NCBI RefSeq assembly: GCF_007827695.1
Contig: NZ_VITA01000010.1
Location: 151,534 to 215,533 of the forward strand
DNA: 64,000 bases
Source: Sinorhizobium medicae
GTDB lineage: Bacteria; Pseudomonadota; Alphaproteobacteria; Rhizobiales; Rhizobiaceae
Direction: 5' to 3'
Positions within the stretch are counted from its first letter, which is position 1. Each line of letters begins with the position of its first letter. Shown here piece after piece: positions 10,110 through 20,467 of the stretch. The translations under genes were made by a program, and so were the position numbers. Under the pieces are notes generated by a model. It was not told the origin of the DNA, ran no database searches, and saw only the letters and a list, made by a program, of their open reading frames with translations.

Positions 10110-10180
10110 GTCGTAATCCGATAATCGTGAGTTGTCAATCTATTTGAGCGTGAATGCCAATCTCGGTGATATGCTCATTG

Positions 10181-10196
10181 ACTCATTATACCAGTT
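10181..10196. promoter_or_regulatory. 16-bp site shared with the RuBisCO-like gene region
   Basis: ACTCATTATACCAGTT, 38 bases upstream of the apnO-like start. The same 16 bases occur at 60945-60960 between the FadR/NanR-type regulator and the RuBisCO-like gene. On the complementary strand it contains GGTATA, the hexamer that E. coli NanR recognises. It probably binds the regulator encoded at 60152-60865. Confidence 0.6.
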
Positions 10197-10234
10197 CCGC
10201 TATGCGGATGAGCAAGATAGCTGAGGAGATGCAA

Positions 10235-11059
10235 ATGACATCGATTGCCCTGTTCGGCGCCGGCGGGAAGATGGGCTGCCGCCTGGCCAAGAACCTCAAA
10301 GGCTCGCGTTTCGACGTGCGCCATGTCGAAGTGAGCGAAGCGGGCAAGGTGCGGCTGGCGGAGCTCGGGCTTTCGACGGTTGACGCCGATGCGGCTCTGG
10401 ATGGCGCCGAGGTGGTCGTTCTGGCCGTGCCGGATACGGCGATCGGCAAGGTCGCTTCCGCGATTGCAGATCGGCTGAAGCCCGGCACGATGGTCATCGT
10501 CCTCGACGCGGCGGCGCCCTATGCCGGTCATCTGCCGGAGCGTAGCGATCTTACCTATTTCGTCACCCATCCCTGCCACCCGCCGATCTTCAACGACGAG
10601 ACGGATCCTGCGGCCAAGCGCGATTTCTTCGGCGGCGTCGCTGCCAAGCAGCACATCGTCTCGGCGCTGATGCAGGGGCCGGAAGAAGCCTATGCGCTCG
10701 GCGAGGAGATCGCCAAGATCATCTGGGCGCCGGTCATGCGTTCGCACCGGGTGACGGTCGAGCAGATCGCGCTGCTCGAACCCGGGCTTTCCGAAACGGT
10801 CTGCGCCTCGCTGCTGGTCGTCATGCGCGAGGCCATGGAGGAATGCGTCAGGCGCGGCGTGCCGAAAGAGGCAGCGCGCGACTTTCTGCTCGGCCACATG
10901 AACGTGCTTGGCGCGGTGATCTTCGAAGAGACGCCCGGCGTCTTCTCCGACGCCTGCAACAAGGCAATCGAATTCGGCAAGCCGATGCTCATGCGCGAGG
11001 ACTGGAAACGCGTCTTCGAGCCGCAGGAGATCGCCGACAGCATCCGGCGCATCACCTGA
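10235..11059 (+). CDS. apnO: D-apionate oxidoisomerase-like NAD-dependent enzyme
   Basis: 274 residues with an N-terminal Rossmann nucleotide site (ALFGAGGKMGCRLAKNL) and a C-terminal helical domain of the 6-phosphogluconate-dehydrogenase-like type (ARDFLLGHMNVLGAVIF). It closely resembles what I recall of ApnO, which oxidises and rearranges D-apionate to 3-oxo-isoapionate. The start at 10235 is set by GAGGAG eight bases upstream; the longer frame from 10154 has no such site and would overlap the shared regulatory sequence. It is first gene of an operon with a ribose-type ABC importer and an ApsD-like dehydrogenase, which supports the apiose/apionate assignment. The alternative is a generic NAD-binding phosphogluconate dehydrogenase relative. 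Confidence 0.72.
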   Translation: MTSIALFGAGGKMGCRLAKNLKGSRFDVRHVEVSEAGKVRLAELGLSTVDADAALDGAEVVVLAVPDTAIGKVASAIADRLKPGTMVIVLDAAAPYAGHLPERSDLTYFVTHPCHPPIFNDETDPAAKRDFFGGVAAKQHIVSALMQGPEEAYALGEEIAKIIWAPVMRSHRVTVEQIALLEPGLSETVCASLLVVMREAMEECVRRGVPKEAARDFLLGHMNVLGAVIFEETPGVFSDACNKAIEFGKPMLMREDWKRVFEPQEIADSIRRIT

Positions 11060-11087
11060 TTTTGCGAACGGAATACGGAGCCTGTGA

Positions 11088-12068
<981 letters not shown>

Positions 12069-12125
12069 TCGGTTTCAAAGAGTTGGAGCGGGAGCGGACG
12101 AAGAACCGTCCGCGCCGCCCGCTCA
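12069..12125 (+). repeat. partial RIME-like palindrome after the SBP gene (copy 3)
   Basis: Right half of the repeat: TTTCAAAGAGTTGGAGCGGG then GCGGACG pairing with CGTCCGC, and GAGCGGG pairing with CCCGCTC. It lies immediately after the binding-protein stop inside the operon, so it probably acts as an mRNA-stabilising or attenuating hairpin. Confidence 0.6.
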
Positions 12126-12177
12126 GGCACGCGGCAGAACTAAGCTGCGTGCCTGTCCTGTGATGGAGTGAATTTCG

Positions 12178-12822
12178 ATGCCGAACTTCAAAGTCGCGGC
12201 CGCGTTTGCGGTTGCGGGCGTGATGGCACTCTCGGGCTGCAAGATCATCAAGACGCCGACCGCCGAAGAGGCTGCGGAAGCGGCCTCCGGGGGCTTCAAT
12301 CCCAACCGCATGGTCGCCGAGATCTGGGACACGAAGGTGCTTTCCTATCTCGACCGGAAAGCCGGTCCATTCACCGAGGTTGCCGCACTTGCCGGAAGCG
12401 ATCCGCAGGCGGCCGGCGCGAAATACGGCCATAAGGAAAAGCAGGGGAGTGCTCCCTGGACCTTCGCGGCGCGTCTTTCCGGCACGATCGTCAAAGCCGA
12501 GACAAAATCGCGTTCGGCCTATGTCGAGGTCGATGCGGATTCCGACGGCAAGGCGGATGCACGCGTGCAGATAGGTCCGGCGATAAGGGGCACGGCCATC
12601 CGCGACACCCTCGACTTCGTCAATTTCAACGAATTCAAGAACCAGATCGAGTGGGCGCAATTCGGCAAGGCCTTCAACACGCATGTCAACGGGCTGGTGC
12701 TGGAAAAGCTTCCCCGCGACGGACTTGTCGGCAAGAAGCTCGACGCTGTCGGGGCCTATCCCTTGCCGGCCAAGGGCCAGCTGCCGCTGTTCGTTCCGGC
12801 TCGATTGACGGTGGGTGGATGA
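12178..12822 (+). CDS. DUF2291 family periplasmic lipoprotein
   Basis: 214 residues. The N-terminus AVAGVMALSGCKIIKTPT is a lipoprotein signal with the lipobox cysteine near residue 21. The remainder fits the DUF2291 family, which recurs in ribose-type ABC operons for tetritols and similar polyols in rhizobia and Brucella; its role in uptake is not established. GGAG lies eight bases before the ATG. The stop overlaps the ATPase start by four bases (ATGA), so translation is coupled. Confidence 0.8.
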   Translation: MPNFKVAAAFAVAGVMALSGCKIIKTPTAEEAAEAASGGFNPNRMVAEIWDTKVLSYLDRKAGPFTEVAALAGSDPQAAGAKYGHKEKQGSAPWTFAARLSGTIVKAETKSRSAYVEVDADSDGKADARVQIGPAIRGTAIRDTLDFVNFNEFKNQIEWAQFGKAFNTHVNGLVLEKLPRDGLVGKKLDAVGAYPLPAKGQLPLFVPARLTVGG

Positions 12823-14369
12823 TCATGCAAGCCCGTGACGACGATGATTGCATCCTGCGCCTCGAAGACGTGACGAAGGTCTATTCGGGCATTGTTGCTG
12901 TACGCCATGCGGATCTTTCTCTCCGGCGCGGCGCCGTCAACGTGCTCGTCGGCGAAAATGGTGCCGGCAAGTCCACGCTGATGCGGATCATCGCGGGCGT
13001 CGAGAAGCCGTCACTCGGCCGCATCCTGCTCGACGGCAAGGAGGTGGAATTTCACTCGCCGGCCGACGCGCAGCGCCACGGTATCGGCATGGTCTTCCAG
13101 GAGCTCAATCTTTTCGGCAATCTCTCGGTTGCCGAGAACATCTTCGCGACCCGGGAGCTGACCAGGGGCTTTCGCGGCATAGATCACGGCGCGCAGGTCG
13201 AGAGGGCGACCGGGTTTCTCGACAGGCTCGATGCCGGGATCGATGCCGAGACGCTCGTCGAAGACCTGCCGATCGGCCAGCAGCAGCTGGTGGAGATCGC
13301 CAAGGCGATCTCGCTCGACACGCGCATCCTTATTCTGGACGAGCCGACATCGGCCCTTTCGGCGGCGGAGGTCGACGTTCTTTTCAAGGTCATCAGGGAG
13401 TTGAAGGCTCAAGGGGTGGCGATCGTGTACATTTCTCACCGGCTCGAAGAGCTGATGCGGATCGGCGACTACATCACGGTTCTGAGGGACGGGCAGATCA
13501 CTGGCCACGCCATGGTCAAGGACATCGATACCAAGTGGATCGTCCGGTCGATGATCGGCTCGGACGCAAAGGATTTCGCCAAATCGATTGCGCACCGCCT
13601 TGGCGAGGAGGCCTTCCGCGCCGAGGATATCTGCCTGCCGCGCCGAACCGGCGGGCTCGCGGTCGATCATGTCTCGATCTCGCTTCGCGCCGGCGAGGTG
13701 CTGGGCATCTACGGATTGATGGGAGCGGGTCGCAGCGAGTTCTTCGAATGCGTCATGGGCCAGCACCGGCATTCTTCGGGCCGGGTGTTTGTCGACGGGA
13801 CCGAGGTCGACGCCACCGACACCGCCGGCCGGATAAGCGCGGGTTTGGCGCTGATCCCGGAAGATCGCCAGCGCGAGGGCCTGGTTCAGGCCCTATCGAT
13901 CGCCAGCAATCTGACGCTTGCGAGCCTGGATCGCTTCGTCCGCTTCGGCTTCCATATCGTCGGCGCACGGGAGCAGGCCTCGATCGAGGCGGCCATCCGC
14001 GATCTTTCCATCAAAGCGCCGAACCCGGACTTCGAGGTAACCTCGATGTCGGGCGGCAACCAGCAGAAGGTCGTTATCGGCAAGGCGTTGATGACGAAGC
14101 CGAAGGTGCTGCTGATGGACGAACCCAGCCGTGGCATCGATGTCGGCGCCAAAGCGGATGTCTTCCGCACCATGCGGCGGCTTGCCGGCGAAGGGCTCGC
14201 AATCCTCTTTTCCACCTCGGACCTCGAAGAGGTCATGGCGCTCTCCGACCGCATCGCCGTCATGAGCAACGGACGGCTGGTCACGGTCGTCGGCCGGGCC
14301 GATGCGACGGAAGAGATGATCGTGAAGGCTTCGGCCGAAGGGCATAAAACGACAAGGGAACACGCCTGA
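12819..14369 (+). CDS. sugar ABC transporter ATP-binding protein, RbsA type
   Basis: 516 residues with two fused ATPase domains. The first has Walker A GENGAGKST and LILDEPTSAL; the second carries the usual degenerate P-loop region (YGLMGAGRSEFF), the signature SGGNQQKVVIGKAL and LLMDEPSRGIDVGAK. It energises import of the sugar bound by the upstream periplasmic protein. The start at 12819 overlaps the DUF2291 stop; an upstream extension of the frame is only the shadow of that gene. The stop overlaps the permease start (TGATG). Confidence 0.93.
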   Translation: MIMQARDDDDCILRLEDVTKVYSGIVAVRHADLSLRRGAVNVLVGENGAGKSTLMRIIAGVEKPSLGRILLDGKEVEFHSPADAQRHGIGMVFQELNLFGNLSVAENIFATRELTRGFRGIDHGAQVERATGFLDRLDAGIDAETLVEDLPIGQQQLVEIAKAISLDTRILILDEPTSALSAAEVDVLFKVIRELKAQGVAIVYISHRLEELMRIGDYITVLRDGQITGHAMVKDIDTKWIVRSMIGSDAKDFAKSIAHRLGEEAFRAEDICLPRRTGGLAVDHVSISLRAGEVLGIYGLMGAGRSEFFECVMGQHRHSSGRVFVDGTEVDATDTAGRISAGLALIPEDRQREGLVQALSIASNLTLASLDRFVRFGFHIVGAREQASIEAAIRDLSIKAPNPDFEVTSMSGGNQQKVVIGKALMTKPKVLLMDEPSRGIDVGAKADVFRTMRRLAGEGLAILFSTSDLEEVMALSDRIAVMSNGRLVTVVGRADATEEMIVKASAEGHKTTREHA

Positions 14370-15433
14370 TGACGACGGCAACGACGACGACCACCGCAAC
14401 GGACGCCGCGAGCGGCTCGGTGCTGCTCACTTTGATGAAGCTCAGGACGTTCATCGCCCTCTTCGCGGTGATCGCCTTCTTTTCGATTTTCGCGCCGAAC
14501 TTTCTTTCAACCGCCAATCTCATTCTCATGTCGAAGCATGTGGCGCTCAACGCCTTCCTCGCCATGGGCATGACCTTCGTCATCATCACCGGCGGCATCG
14601 ATCTTTCCGTCGGTTCGATCGTCGGGCTCTGCGGAATGGTCGCGGGCGGGCTCATCCTCAACGGCATCGATCTGCAGTTCGGCTATACGATCTATTTCAA
14701 CGTCGTCGAGGTCTGCCTCATCACGCTGGCGGTCGGTATCGTCATTGGTGCGGTCAACGGGTTGCTGATCACAAAGCTCAACGTCGCACCCTTCATCGCC
14801 ACGCTCGGAACGCTCTATGTGGCGCGCGGCTTTGCGCTGCTCTCGTCGGGCGGCCAGACCTTCCCCAATCTCGTCGGCAAGCCTGAGCTCTCGACGACGG
14901 GCTTTGCCTTCCTCGGCTCCGGCCGGCTGCTCGGCCTGCCGGTTTCGATCTGGATCCTTATCGTTGTGGCGCTCGCCGCCGCCTACCTCGCCCGCTACAC
15001 GCCGATCGGCCGGCACATCTTCGCCGTCGGAGGAAACGAGCGTGCTGCCCGCATGTCCGGCATCCGGGTCAACAGGGTGAAGATGTTCGTCTACATGTTC
15101 TCCGGCTTCTGTGCCGCGATCGTTGGGCTGGTCATATCGTCGGAGCTTATGGCTTCGCACCCTGCGACGGGCAACTCCTTCGAGCTCAATGCAATCGCCG
15201 CAGCGGTTCTCGGCGGCACCTCGATGTCCGGCGGCCGCGGTACGATCGGCGGCACGATCATCGGAGCCTTCGTCATAGGCATTCTTTCCGACGGCCTCGT
15301 CATGATGGGCATTTCGTCCTTCTGGCAGATGGTCATAAAGGGGATCGTGATCATCGTGGCCGTCGTGGTGGATCAGGCGCAGCGTCGGCTGCAGCAACAG
15401 GTCACGCTGATGCAGCTTGCGAAAAAAGGGTGA
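14369..15433 (+). CDS. sugar ABC transporter permease, RbsC type
   Basis: 354 residues of the BPD_transp_2 family with about ten hydrophobic segments and the family motifs GMTFVIITGGIDLSVGSIVG and LGGTSMSGGRGTIGGTIIGA. It forms the membrane channel of the importer, probably as a homodimer. The ATG overlaps the ATPase stop by one base. The N-terminal Thr/Ala-rich stretch is cytoplasmic. Confidence 0.93.
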   Translation: MTTATTTTTATDAASGSVLLTLMKLRTFIALFAVIAFFSIFAPNFLSTANLILMSKHVALNAFLAMGMTFVIITGGIDLSVGSIVGLCGMVAGGLILNGIDLQFGYTIYFNVVEVCLITLAVGIVIGAVNGLLITKLNVAPFIATLGTLYVARGFALLSSGGQTFPNLVGKPELSTTGFAFLGSGRLLGLPVSIWILIVVALAAAYLARYTPIGRHIFAVGGNERAARMSGIRVNRVKMFVYMFSGFCAAIVGLVISSELMASHPATGNSFELNAIAAAVLGGTSMSGGRGTIGGTIIGAFVIGILSDGLVMMGISSFWQMVIKGIVIIVAVVVDQAQRRLQQQVTLMQLAKKG

Positions 15434-15437
15434 TGGC

Positions 15438-16496
15438 ATGGCAGATCTTAAAGGCGCGCTGATCGGCTGCGGCTTCTTCGCCGTGAACCAGATGCATGGC
15501 TGGCGTGACGCCGAAGGGGCGCGGATCGTCGCCATCTGCGATCGCGATCCCGAGAGACTTAGGGCCGTCGGTGACGAGTTCGCCATCACCCGCCGCTATC
15601 TATCCGTAGACGACCTCTTTGCCGATGGCGGCTTCGATTTCGTCGACATTGCCACGACCGTGGGAAGCCACCGGTCGCTGGTGGAACTGGCCGCACGACA
15701 CGGGATCGCGACAATCTGCCAGAAGCCGATCGCGCCAACCATGGAGGACGCCGAGGCAATGGTCGAAGCCTGCGCGAAGGCAGGGGTCCCATTCATGGTA
15801 CATGAGAACTTCCGATGGCAGTCGCCGATACGGGCGGTTAAGGCGGCGATCGACAGCGGCACGGTCGGGGAGGTGTTCTGGGGGCGGGTGAGCTTTCGAT
15901 CGGGCTATGACGTCTTTTCCGGCCAGCCCTATCTAGCAACGGGCAAGCGTTTCATTATCGAGGACCTTGGGATCCATGCACTCGATGTCGCGCGCTACAT
16001 CTTCGGCGATGCGACAGCGGTGACGGCGCGCACGCGGCGGGTCAATCCGGCGATCGCCGGCGAGGATGTCGCGACGATGCTCCTGGATCATGAAGGGGCG
16101 ATCACCTCCATCGTGGACTGCAGCTATGCGACCAGGTTGCCGATCGAGCCCTTTCCGGAAACCCTGATCGAGGTTGACGGAAGCAAGGGCACCCTGCGGC
16201 TTTCGCAGGGCTATCACCTCACCATGCATTCGAAGGACGGCACGAAAGTCACGAATGTGGAGCCGCCGGTTCTTTCCTGGGCGGCGCCTCCTTGGCACAA
16301 CATTCAGGAAAGCGTCTCACGCATCCAGCAGCATTGGGTGGAAGCCTTGCGTGCCGGGCGCGAGCCGGATACGTCCGGCCTGGATAATCTGGAGACCTTC
16401 GCTTTGGTGGAGGCGTCGTATCTCAGCGCCGCCGAAGGCAGGACCGTTTCATTGGCGGAGGTCATTGGAAGGCGCCCAAGTCAGTTCTCCAGGTGA
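15438..16496 (+). CDS. apsD: Gfo/Idh/MocA oxidoreductase, D-apiose dehydrogenase-like
   Basis: 352 residues: N-terminal Rossmann domain (GALIGCGFFAVNQMHGW) and C-terminal Gfo/Idh/MocA sugar-binding domain, with the conserved lysine in ICQKPIAP and HENFRWQSP. This matches closely what I recall of ApsD, which oxidises D-apiose to apionolactone with NAD. The ATG at 15438 follows the permease stop by four bases. As last gene of the operon it would feed the ApnO-like first gene through apionate. A dedicated lactonase is not visible in the window. A different aldose or polyol substrate remains possible. Confidence 0.72.
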   Translation: MADLKGALIGCGFFAVNQMHGWRDAEGARIVAICDRDPERLRAVGDEFAITRRYLSVDDLFADGGFDFVDIATTVGSHRSLVELAARHGIATICQKPIAPTMEDAEAMVEACAKAGVPFMVHENFRWQSPIRAVKAAIDSGTVGEVFWGRVSFRSGYDVFSGQPYLATGKRFIIEDLGIHALDVARYIFGDATAVTARTRRVNPAIAGEDVATMLLDHEGAITSIVDCSYATRLPIEPFPETLIEVDGSKGTLRLSQGYHLTMHSKDGTKVTNVEPPVLSWAAPPWHNIQESVSRIQQHWVEALRAGREPDTSGLDNLETFALVEASYLSAAEGRTVSLAEVIGRRPSQFSR

Positions 16497-16560
16497 CTCC
16501 TTCCGCACGCCCTCCTGTGATATCCTCTTTGCTTGCGCTTCCTCCTGGGGGGAAAGACAA

Positions 16561-17319
16561 ATGGGAGCTCTCACAGCCTTGGCGCGAAACTGCATCGTAA
16601 CGGCTCTATTGGGTTGCGCGCTTTTCGCACCTTCGATCGCGGCCGAGGAGGCCGCCGATGTCGCCACCGGAACGCGGCTTGCCGAACTATTGCGTGCTGC
16701 CCGGAACGTGCTTTCGAATTACCAGTCGCTCATCAACGATCCGGCAATCGGAGACAAGAAGCTTAACGGCGAGCGGTTCACAACCGAAGCGATTGCCCTT
16801 TACGGCGAGCGTACCGGCCATCCGCTGATCTCGGATGATCTCGGCGACCGCGACCGCAAGCTCCTGCAGGCACAGGTGGAGGCGATGCGCGAGGTCGTGG
16901 ATGAAGAGCAGGACGACATCAACCGGCCCGGCATAGGCTTCAAGGGTTTCGTTCCTGCTATTTTTGCCCGCCTGATGAACGAGAAATTCGCCGTGAAGGC
17001 CGGCAATGAGGCGCTGGTCCGCGTTACGGCGCCGGAAGTCCTCGTGCGCAACCGCAAGTCGCTGCCCGATGCCTGGGAAGCGAGGGTCATCAACGAGATA
17101 TTTTCGGATCCGAAGCGGCCGAAGGGCGAACTCTACACAGAAGTGACGCAGGTGAACGGCCGGCCCGCTTTCCGGATGCTGCTGCCGGAATATTACACGG
17201 AATCATGCCTCTCCTGTCATGGGTCGCCAAAAGGTGAAATCGACGTCACCGGCTATCCGAAAGAAGGCGGCAAGGCGGGCGACCTGGGCGGTGCGATCAG
17301 CATCGTCTTGTTCAAGTGA
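16561..17319 (+). CDS. periplasmic DUF3365 (Tll0287-like) protein with one c-type haem motif
   Basis: 252 residues: signal peptide ([14 protein letters not shown]), then a Tll0287-like/DUF3365 sensor fold with a single CxxCH haem motif (C216, C219, H220) near the C-terminus. DUF3365 modules are often fused to histidine kinases as redox or gas sensors; here the module is a separate secreted protein whose stop overlaps the kinase start (GTGA). The ATG follows GGGGGGAAAG. I infer that it senses redox state or a ligand and signals through the adjacent kinase. Confidence 0.8.
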   Translation: MGALTALARNCIVTALLGCALFAPSIAAEEAADVATGTRLAELLRAARNVLSNYQSLINDPAIGDKKLNGERFTTEAIALYGERTGHPLISDDLGDRDRKLLQAQVEAMREVVDEEQDDINRPGIGFKGFVPAIFARLMNEKFAVKAGNEALVRVTAPEVLVRNRKSLPDAWEARVINEIFSDPKRPKGELYTEVTQVNGRPAFRMLLPEYYTESCLSCHGSPKGEIDVTGYPKEGGKAGDLGGAISIVLFK

Positions 17320-20069
17320 GCGCGTTAGAACACGGGCTGCGATCGACAGAGGCCGGTCGGCCCACGAAAAGGCTCGACAGCCGGATCATCGATCTGCCGA
17401 TCTCTGCCCGCGTGGCCGCGCTTACGGCGGCCGGACTGGTCAGCCTTGTTCTTTCATCTCTTTTTCTCACTCAGGCACTTTATCGCAGTGCCGAGCGCAT
17501 GGCCGAAACGAGAGAGCTCTTCGACAGGGCGGCGTCGGCAGCCTCGGCCCATGTGGCGTTCGGCGATCTCAGATATTGGCTGACCGACCTATCCGTCAGC
17601 TTGCTGATGAATTCCCAGCGCAACGCCGACGAGGCACGCGCGCGACTACAGGTGCAGTTGGAGCGACTTGCAAAGCATGCGCCCGTGGAGGTCCGGCAAA
17701 TCGGCGCCGAGGTCGACGCTTATGTGGAAACGGCGCTGCAGGCAGCCGACAGCTACACGCAGGATAACCGCATCGTCGGCAATGCCCTGCTGGCAAAGGC
17801 GCGCACCCACAGCGGCAAGGTGGACACAGACCTCAACAGGCTGGTCGAACAGGTAAAGGCAGAGGCGGAGGCCGCCCGCAACGAGGTTGTCGTTCGAACC
17901 GAGAAGACGGCCACGACCGCGGCCATCCTGGTGGGCGGCGTGGTGCTGATCGGCTCGCTGCTAACGCTCCTCGTCCTGCGTTCGATCGTGGGCCCTCTGC
18001 GGCGTCTCAATCGCGTGATCGGCGATCTGACGCAAGGGCGCTACGACGTCGAGATACCTCAGGAGGGCGGTGACGAATTTGGGGCGATGGCAAGGACGTT
18101 ATCGCTTTTCCAGGAAAGCGCGATCGAAAAGAAGAAGCTCGAAGACGAGGCGGAGCGGCAACGGCGGACGATCGCGGCCGCGCTCGAGGTGATTTCGGAT
18201 GGCTTCGTCCTTTATGATTCCGATGACAGGATCCTGGTCGCCAACAGCAAATATTGCGAAATTTTCCCGAGCCACAAGCCCAATGCGCTTCGCGGCAGGA
18301 GCTTCCGCGAAATCGTGGAGCAGAACCTGGAGACGGGGCAGGTGGACCTCGAAGGAAAGTCGCCGCAGGAGTGGGTCGACGAGCGCGTAAGGCTTCATAG
18401 GGATCCCGCGGGCCTCGTCGACGAGAAGCGGTTTGGCGAAAGATGGGTTCGTATCAGCAAACGCAAAATTCCGGATGGTGGAACGGTGGCCGTCTACACC
18501 GACATCACGGAACTCAAGCAGCGGCAGGTCGAACTGGAACGCGCAAAGAGCCATGCGGAATCGGCCAACGAGGCCAAGAGCCAGTTTCTCGCCTCCATGA
18601 GCCACGAGTTGCGCACGCCTCTCAACGCGATCATCGGCTACAGCGAAATGCTGATCGAGGAGGCACGCGATCACAAGGAAGAGGAGCTCGTGCCGGACCT
18701 CGACAAAATAGCCTCAGCGGGACGGCACCTCCTCTCGCTTATCAACGACATCCTCGATCTGTCGAAGATCGAGGCGAACAAGATGGAGGTTTTCCTCGAG
18801 ACCTTCAGCCTTGCCGAGTTGCTCCGTGATGTTGCCGCAACAGTCGCGCCGCTGATGGCCAGGAATGGAAACGCGTTCACGCAGGATTTTGAGGACGATC
18901 TCGGCGAGATGCATTCCGATCAGACCAAATTGCGCCAGAACCTCTTCAACCTGCTCAGCAATGCGGCCAAGTTCACGAAAGGCGGGCGGGTGACTCTGAG
19001 GGTACGGCGGGAACAAAGAGCCGATCGCGACTGGCTCGTGTTCCAAGTCTCCGATACCGGCATAGGCATGACGCCGGAGCAGCAGGACAGGCTCTTCAAC
19101 GCCTTCACCCAGGCCGATGCCTCGACCACCCGAAACTATGGCGGCACCGGGCTGGGTCTGAGCATCACGCGCAGCTTCTGTCGCTTGATAGGCGGTGTTG
19201 TCACGGTGGAGAGCGAAGCGGGAAAAGGCTCGGTATTCACGATGGAAGTGCCCGCGCAGTGCGAGAGCGAGGTGGATAGCCCACCACCCGAGCAGACAGC
19301 GCAGGTTCGGTCCGGACGCACCGCACTCATCATCGACGACGAACCGGCTGCGCGCAATCTCATCGCAAAGGCGCTGGCAGAAGCAGGCCTTGCCTCGATC
19401 GAGGCATCAAACGGACAGGAAGGTCTGGCCGCCGCCCGAGAGCATCGACCCGACGCCATCATTCTCGACATCATCATGCCGCATCAGGACGGATGGTCGG
19501 TCCTGCGCGCGTTGAAGAACGATCCCGAATTGTGCACGATCCCGGTGATCCTGGCGACGATCCTGGCGGATCGCGAGCTGGGGCTTTCGCTCGGCGCGGT
19601 CGAATATCTGACGAAGCCCATCGATACTGACAAACTTGTCCGCACGATCGAGACATTCGGGGGCGGCAAACACGACGTTCTCGTCATCGACGACGACCAG
19701 GGCTCACGCGAGTTCCTTCGGCGCATTCTGGTCAAGAGGAAATGGACCGTACACGAGGCGGGCGACGGCGTCCGCGGGCTGGAGATGATGAAGCGGCTTG
19801 TGCCGCGTCTCGTCCTGCTGGACCTGCTGATGCCGGAAATGGACGGATTCCAAACGCTGAGCGAAATGCAGAGTATCCCGGAATTGCAGAACATCCCCGT
19901 CGTCGTGGTCACTTCGAAAGACCTTTCCGCAAACGAGCTGAAATGGTTGCGCGATCGGGCGGTCGCCGTCGTGAACAAGGGCGCAAACAGCCGGGCTCAG
20001 CTGGTGGAGGCACTCGAACGCCAGATCGGATCGGTCGCTTCGATCGGTAAAGAACTGGCCGAAGGCTAA
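17316..20069 (+). CDS. membrane hybrid sensor histidine kinase
   Basis: 917 residues starting with GTG that overlaps the previous stop. Order of parts: membrane helix ~31-55, periplasmic helical region ~56-194, second helix ~195-222, HAMP, PAS (~290-400, [17 protein letters not shown]), dimerisation helix with phospho-acceptor H430 ([17 protein letters not shown]), HATPase domain ([24 protein letters not shown]), and two receiver domains with aspartates D718 and D836. A kinase with two receivers suggests an internal phosphorelay. The lone receiver and the cyclase encoded next are the obvious outputs. Confidence 0.93.
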   Translation: MSALEHGLRSTEAGRPTKRLDSRIIDLPISARVAALTAAGLVSLVLSSLFLTQALYRSAERMAETRELFDRAASAASAHVAFGDLRYWLTDLSVSLLMNSQRNADEARARLQVQLERLAKHAPVEVRQIGAEVDAYVETALQAADSYTQDNRIVGNALLAKARTHSGKVDTDLNRLVEQVKAEAEAARNEVVVRTEKTATTAAILVGGVVLIGSLLTLLVLRSIVGPLRRLNRVIGDLTQGRYDVEIPQEGGDEFGAMARTLSLFQESAIEKKKLEDEAERQRRTIAAALEVISDGFVLYDSDDRILVANSKYCEIFPSHKPNALRGRSFREIVEQNLETGQVDLEGKSPQEWVDERVRLHRDPAGLVDEKRFGERWVRISKRKIPDGGTVAVYTDITELKQRQVELERAKSHAESANEAKSQFLASMSHELRTPLNAIIGYSEMLIEEARDHKEEELVPDLDKIASAGRHLLSLINDILDLSKIEANKMEVFLETFSLAELLRDVAATVAPLMARNGNAFTQDFEDDLGEMHSDQTKLRQNLFNLLSNAAKFTKGGRVTLRVRREQRADRDWLVFQVSDTGIGMTPEQQDRLFNAFTQADASTTRNYGGTGLGLSITRSFCRLIGGVVTVESEAGKGSVFTMEVPAQCESEVDSPPPEQTAQVRSGRTALIIDDEPAARNLIAKALAEAGLASIEASNGQEGLAAAREHRPDAIILDIIMPHQDGWSVLRALKNDPELCTIPVILATILADRELGLSLGAVEYLTKPIDTDKLVRTIETFGGGKHDVLVIDDDQGSREFLRRILVKRKWTVHEAGDGVRGLEMMKRLVPRLVLLDLLMPEMDGFQTLSEMQSIPELQNIPVVVVTSKDLSANELKWLRDRAVAVVNKGANSRAQLVEALERQIGSVASIGKELAEG

Positions 20070-20094
20070 GGACAGGGAAGGAGGAGAGCCGCAA

Positions 20095-20460
20095 ATGACG
20101 AGAATCCTTCTGGTGGAGGACAATGAAATGAATCGCGACATGCTTTCGCGGCGGTTGTCGCGCCGCGGCTTCCAGGTGCTGATCGCAGAGAACGGACAAG
20201 CCGGCGTCGAGCTTGCCGCATCGGAAAAGCCGGACCTGATCCTCATGGATATGAGCCTCCCTGTCATGGACGGCTGGGAAGCGACGCGGCGGATCAAGGC
20301 CGATCCGCTTACATCCGCAATACCGGTCATAGCGCTGACTGCACATGCCATGGCAAGCGATCGGGAGATGGCGCTCAAGGCCGGTTGCGACGACTACGAC
20401 AGCAAGCCCGTCGACTTGCCCCAGCTTGTCCGCAAGATCGAGCAGTTGCTCGCGACATAG
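20095..20460 (+). CDS. single-domain response regulator, DivK-like
   Basis: 121 residues, a receiver domain only: acidic pocket E8/D9, phospho-acceptor D52 (LILMDMSLPVMDG), switch ALTAHAM and conserved lysine in DYDSKPVD. With no output domain it should carry phosphate between the hybrid kinase upstream and another protein, possibly the downstream cyclase. It starts 25 bases after the kinase with GGAGGAGAG upstream. Confidence 0.9.
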   Translation: MTRILLVEDNEMNRDMLSRRLSRRGFQVLIAENGQAGVELAASEKPDLILMDMSLPVMDGWEATRRIKADPLTSAIPVIALTAHAMASDREMALKAGCDDYDSKPVDLPQLVRKIEQLLAT

Positions 20461-20467
20461 GGCGAAC

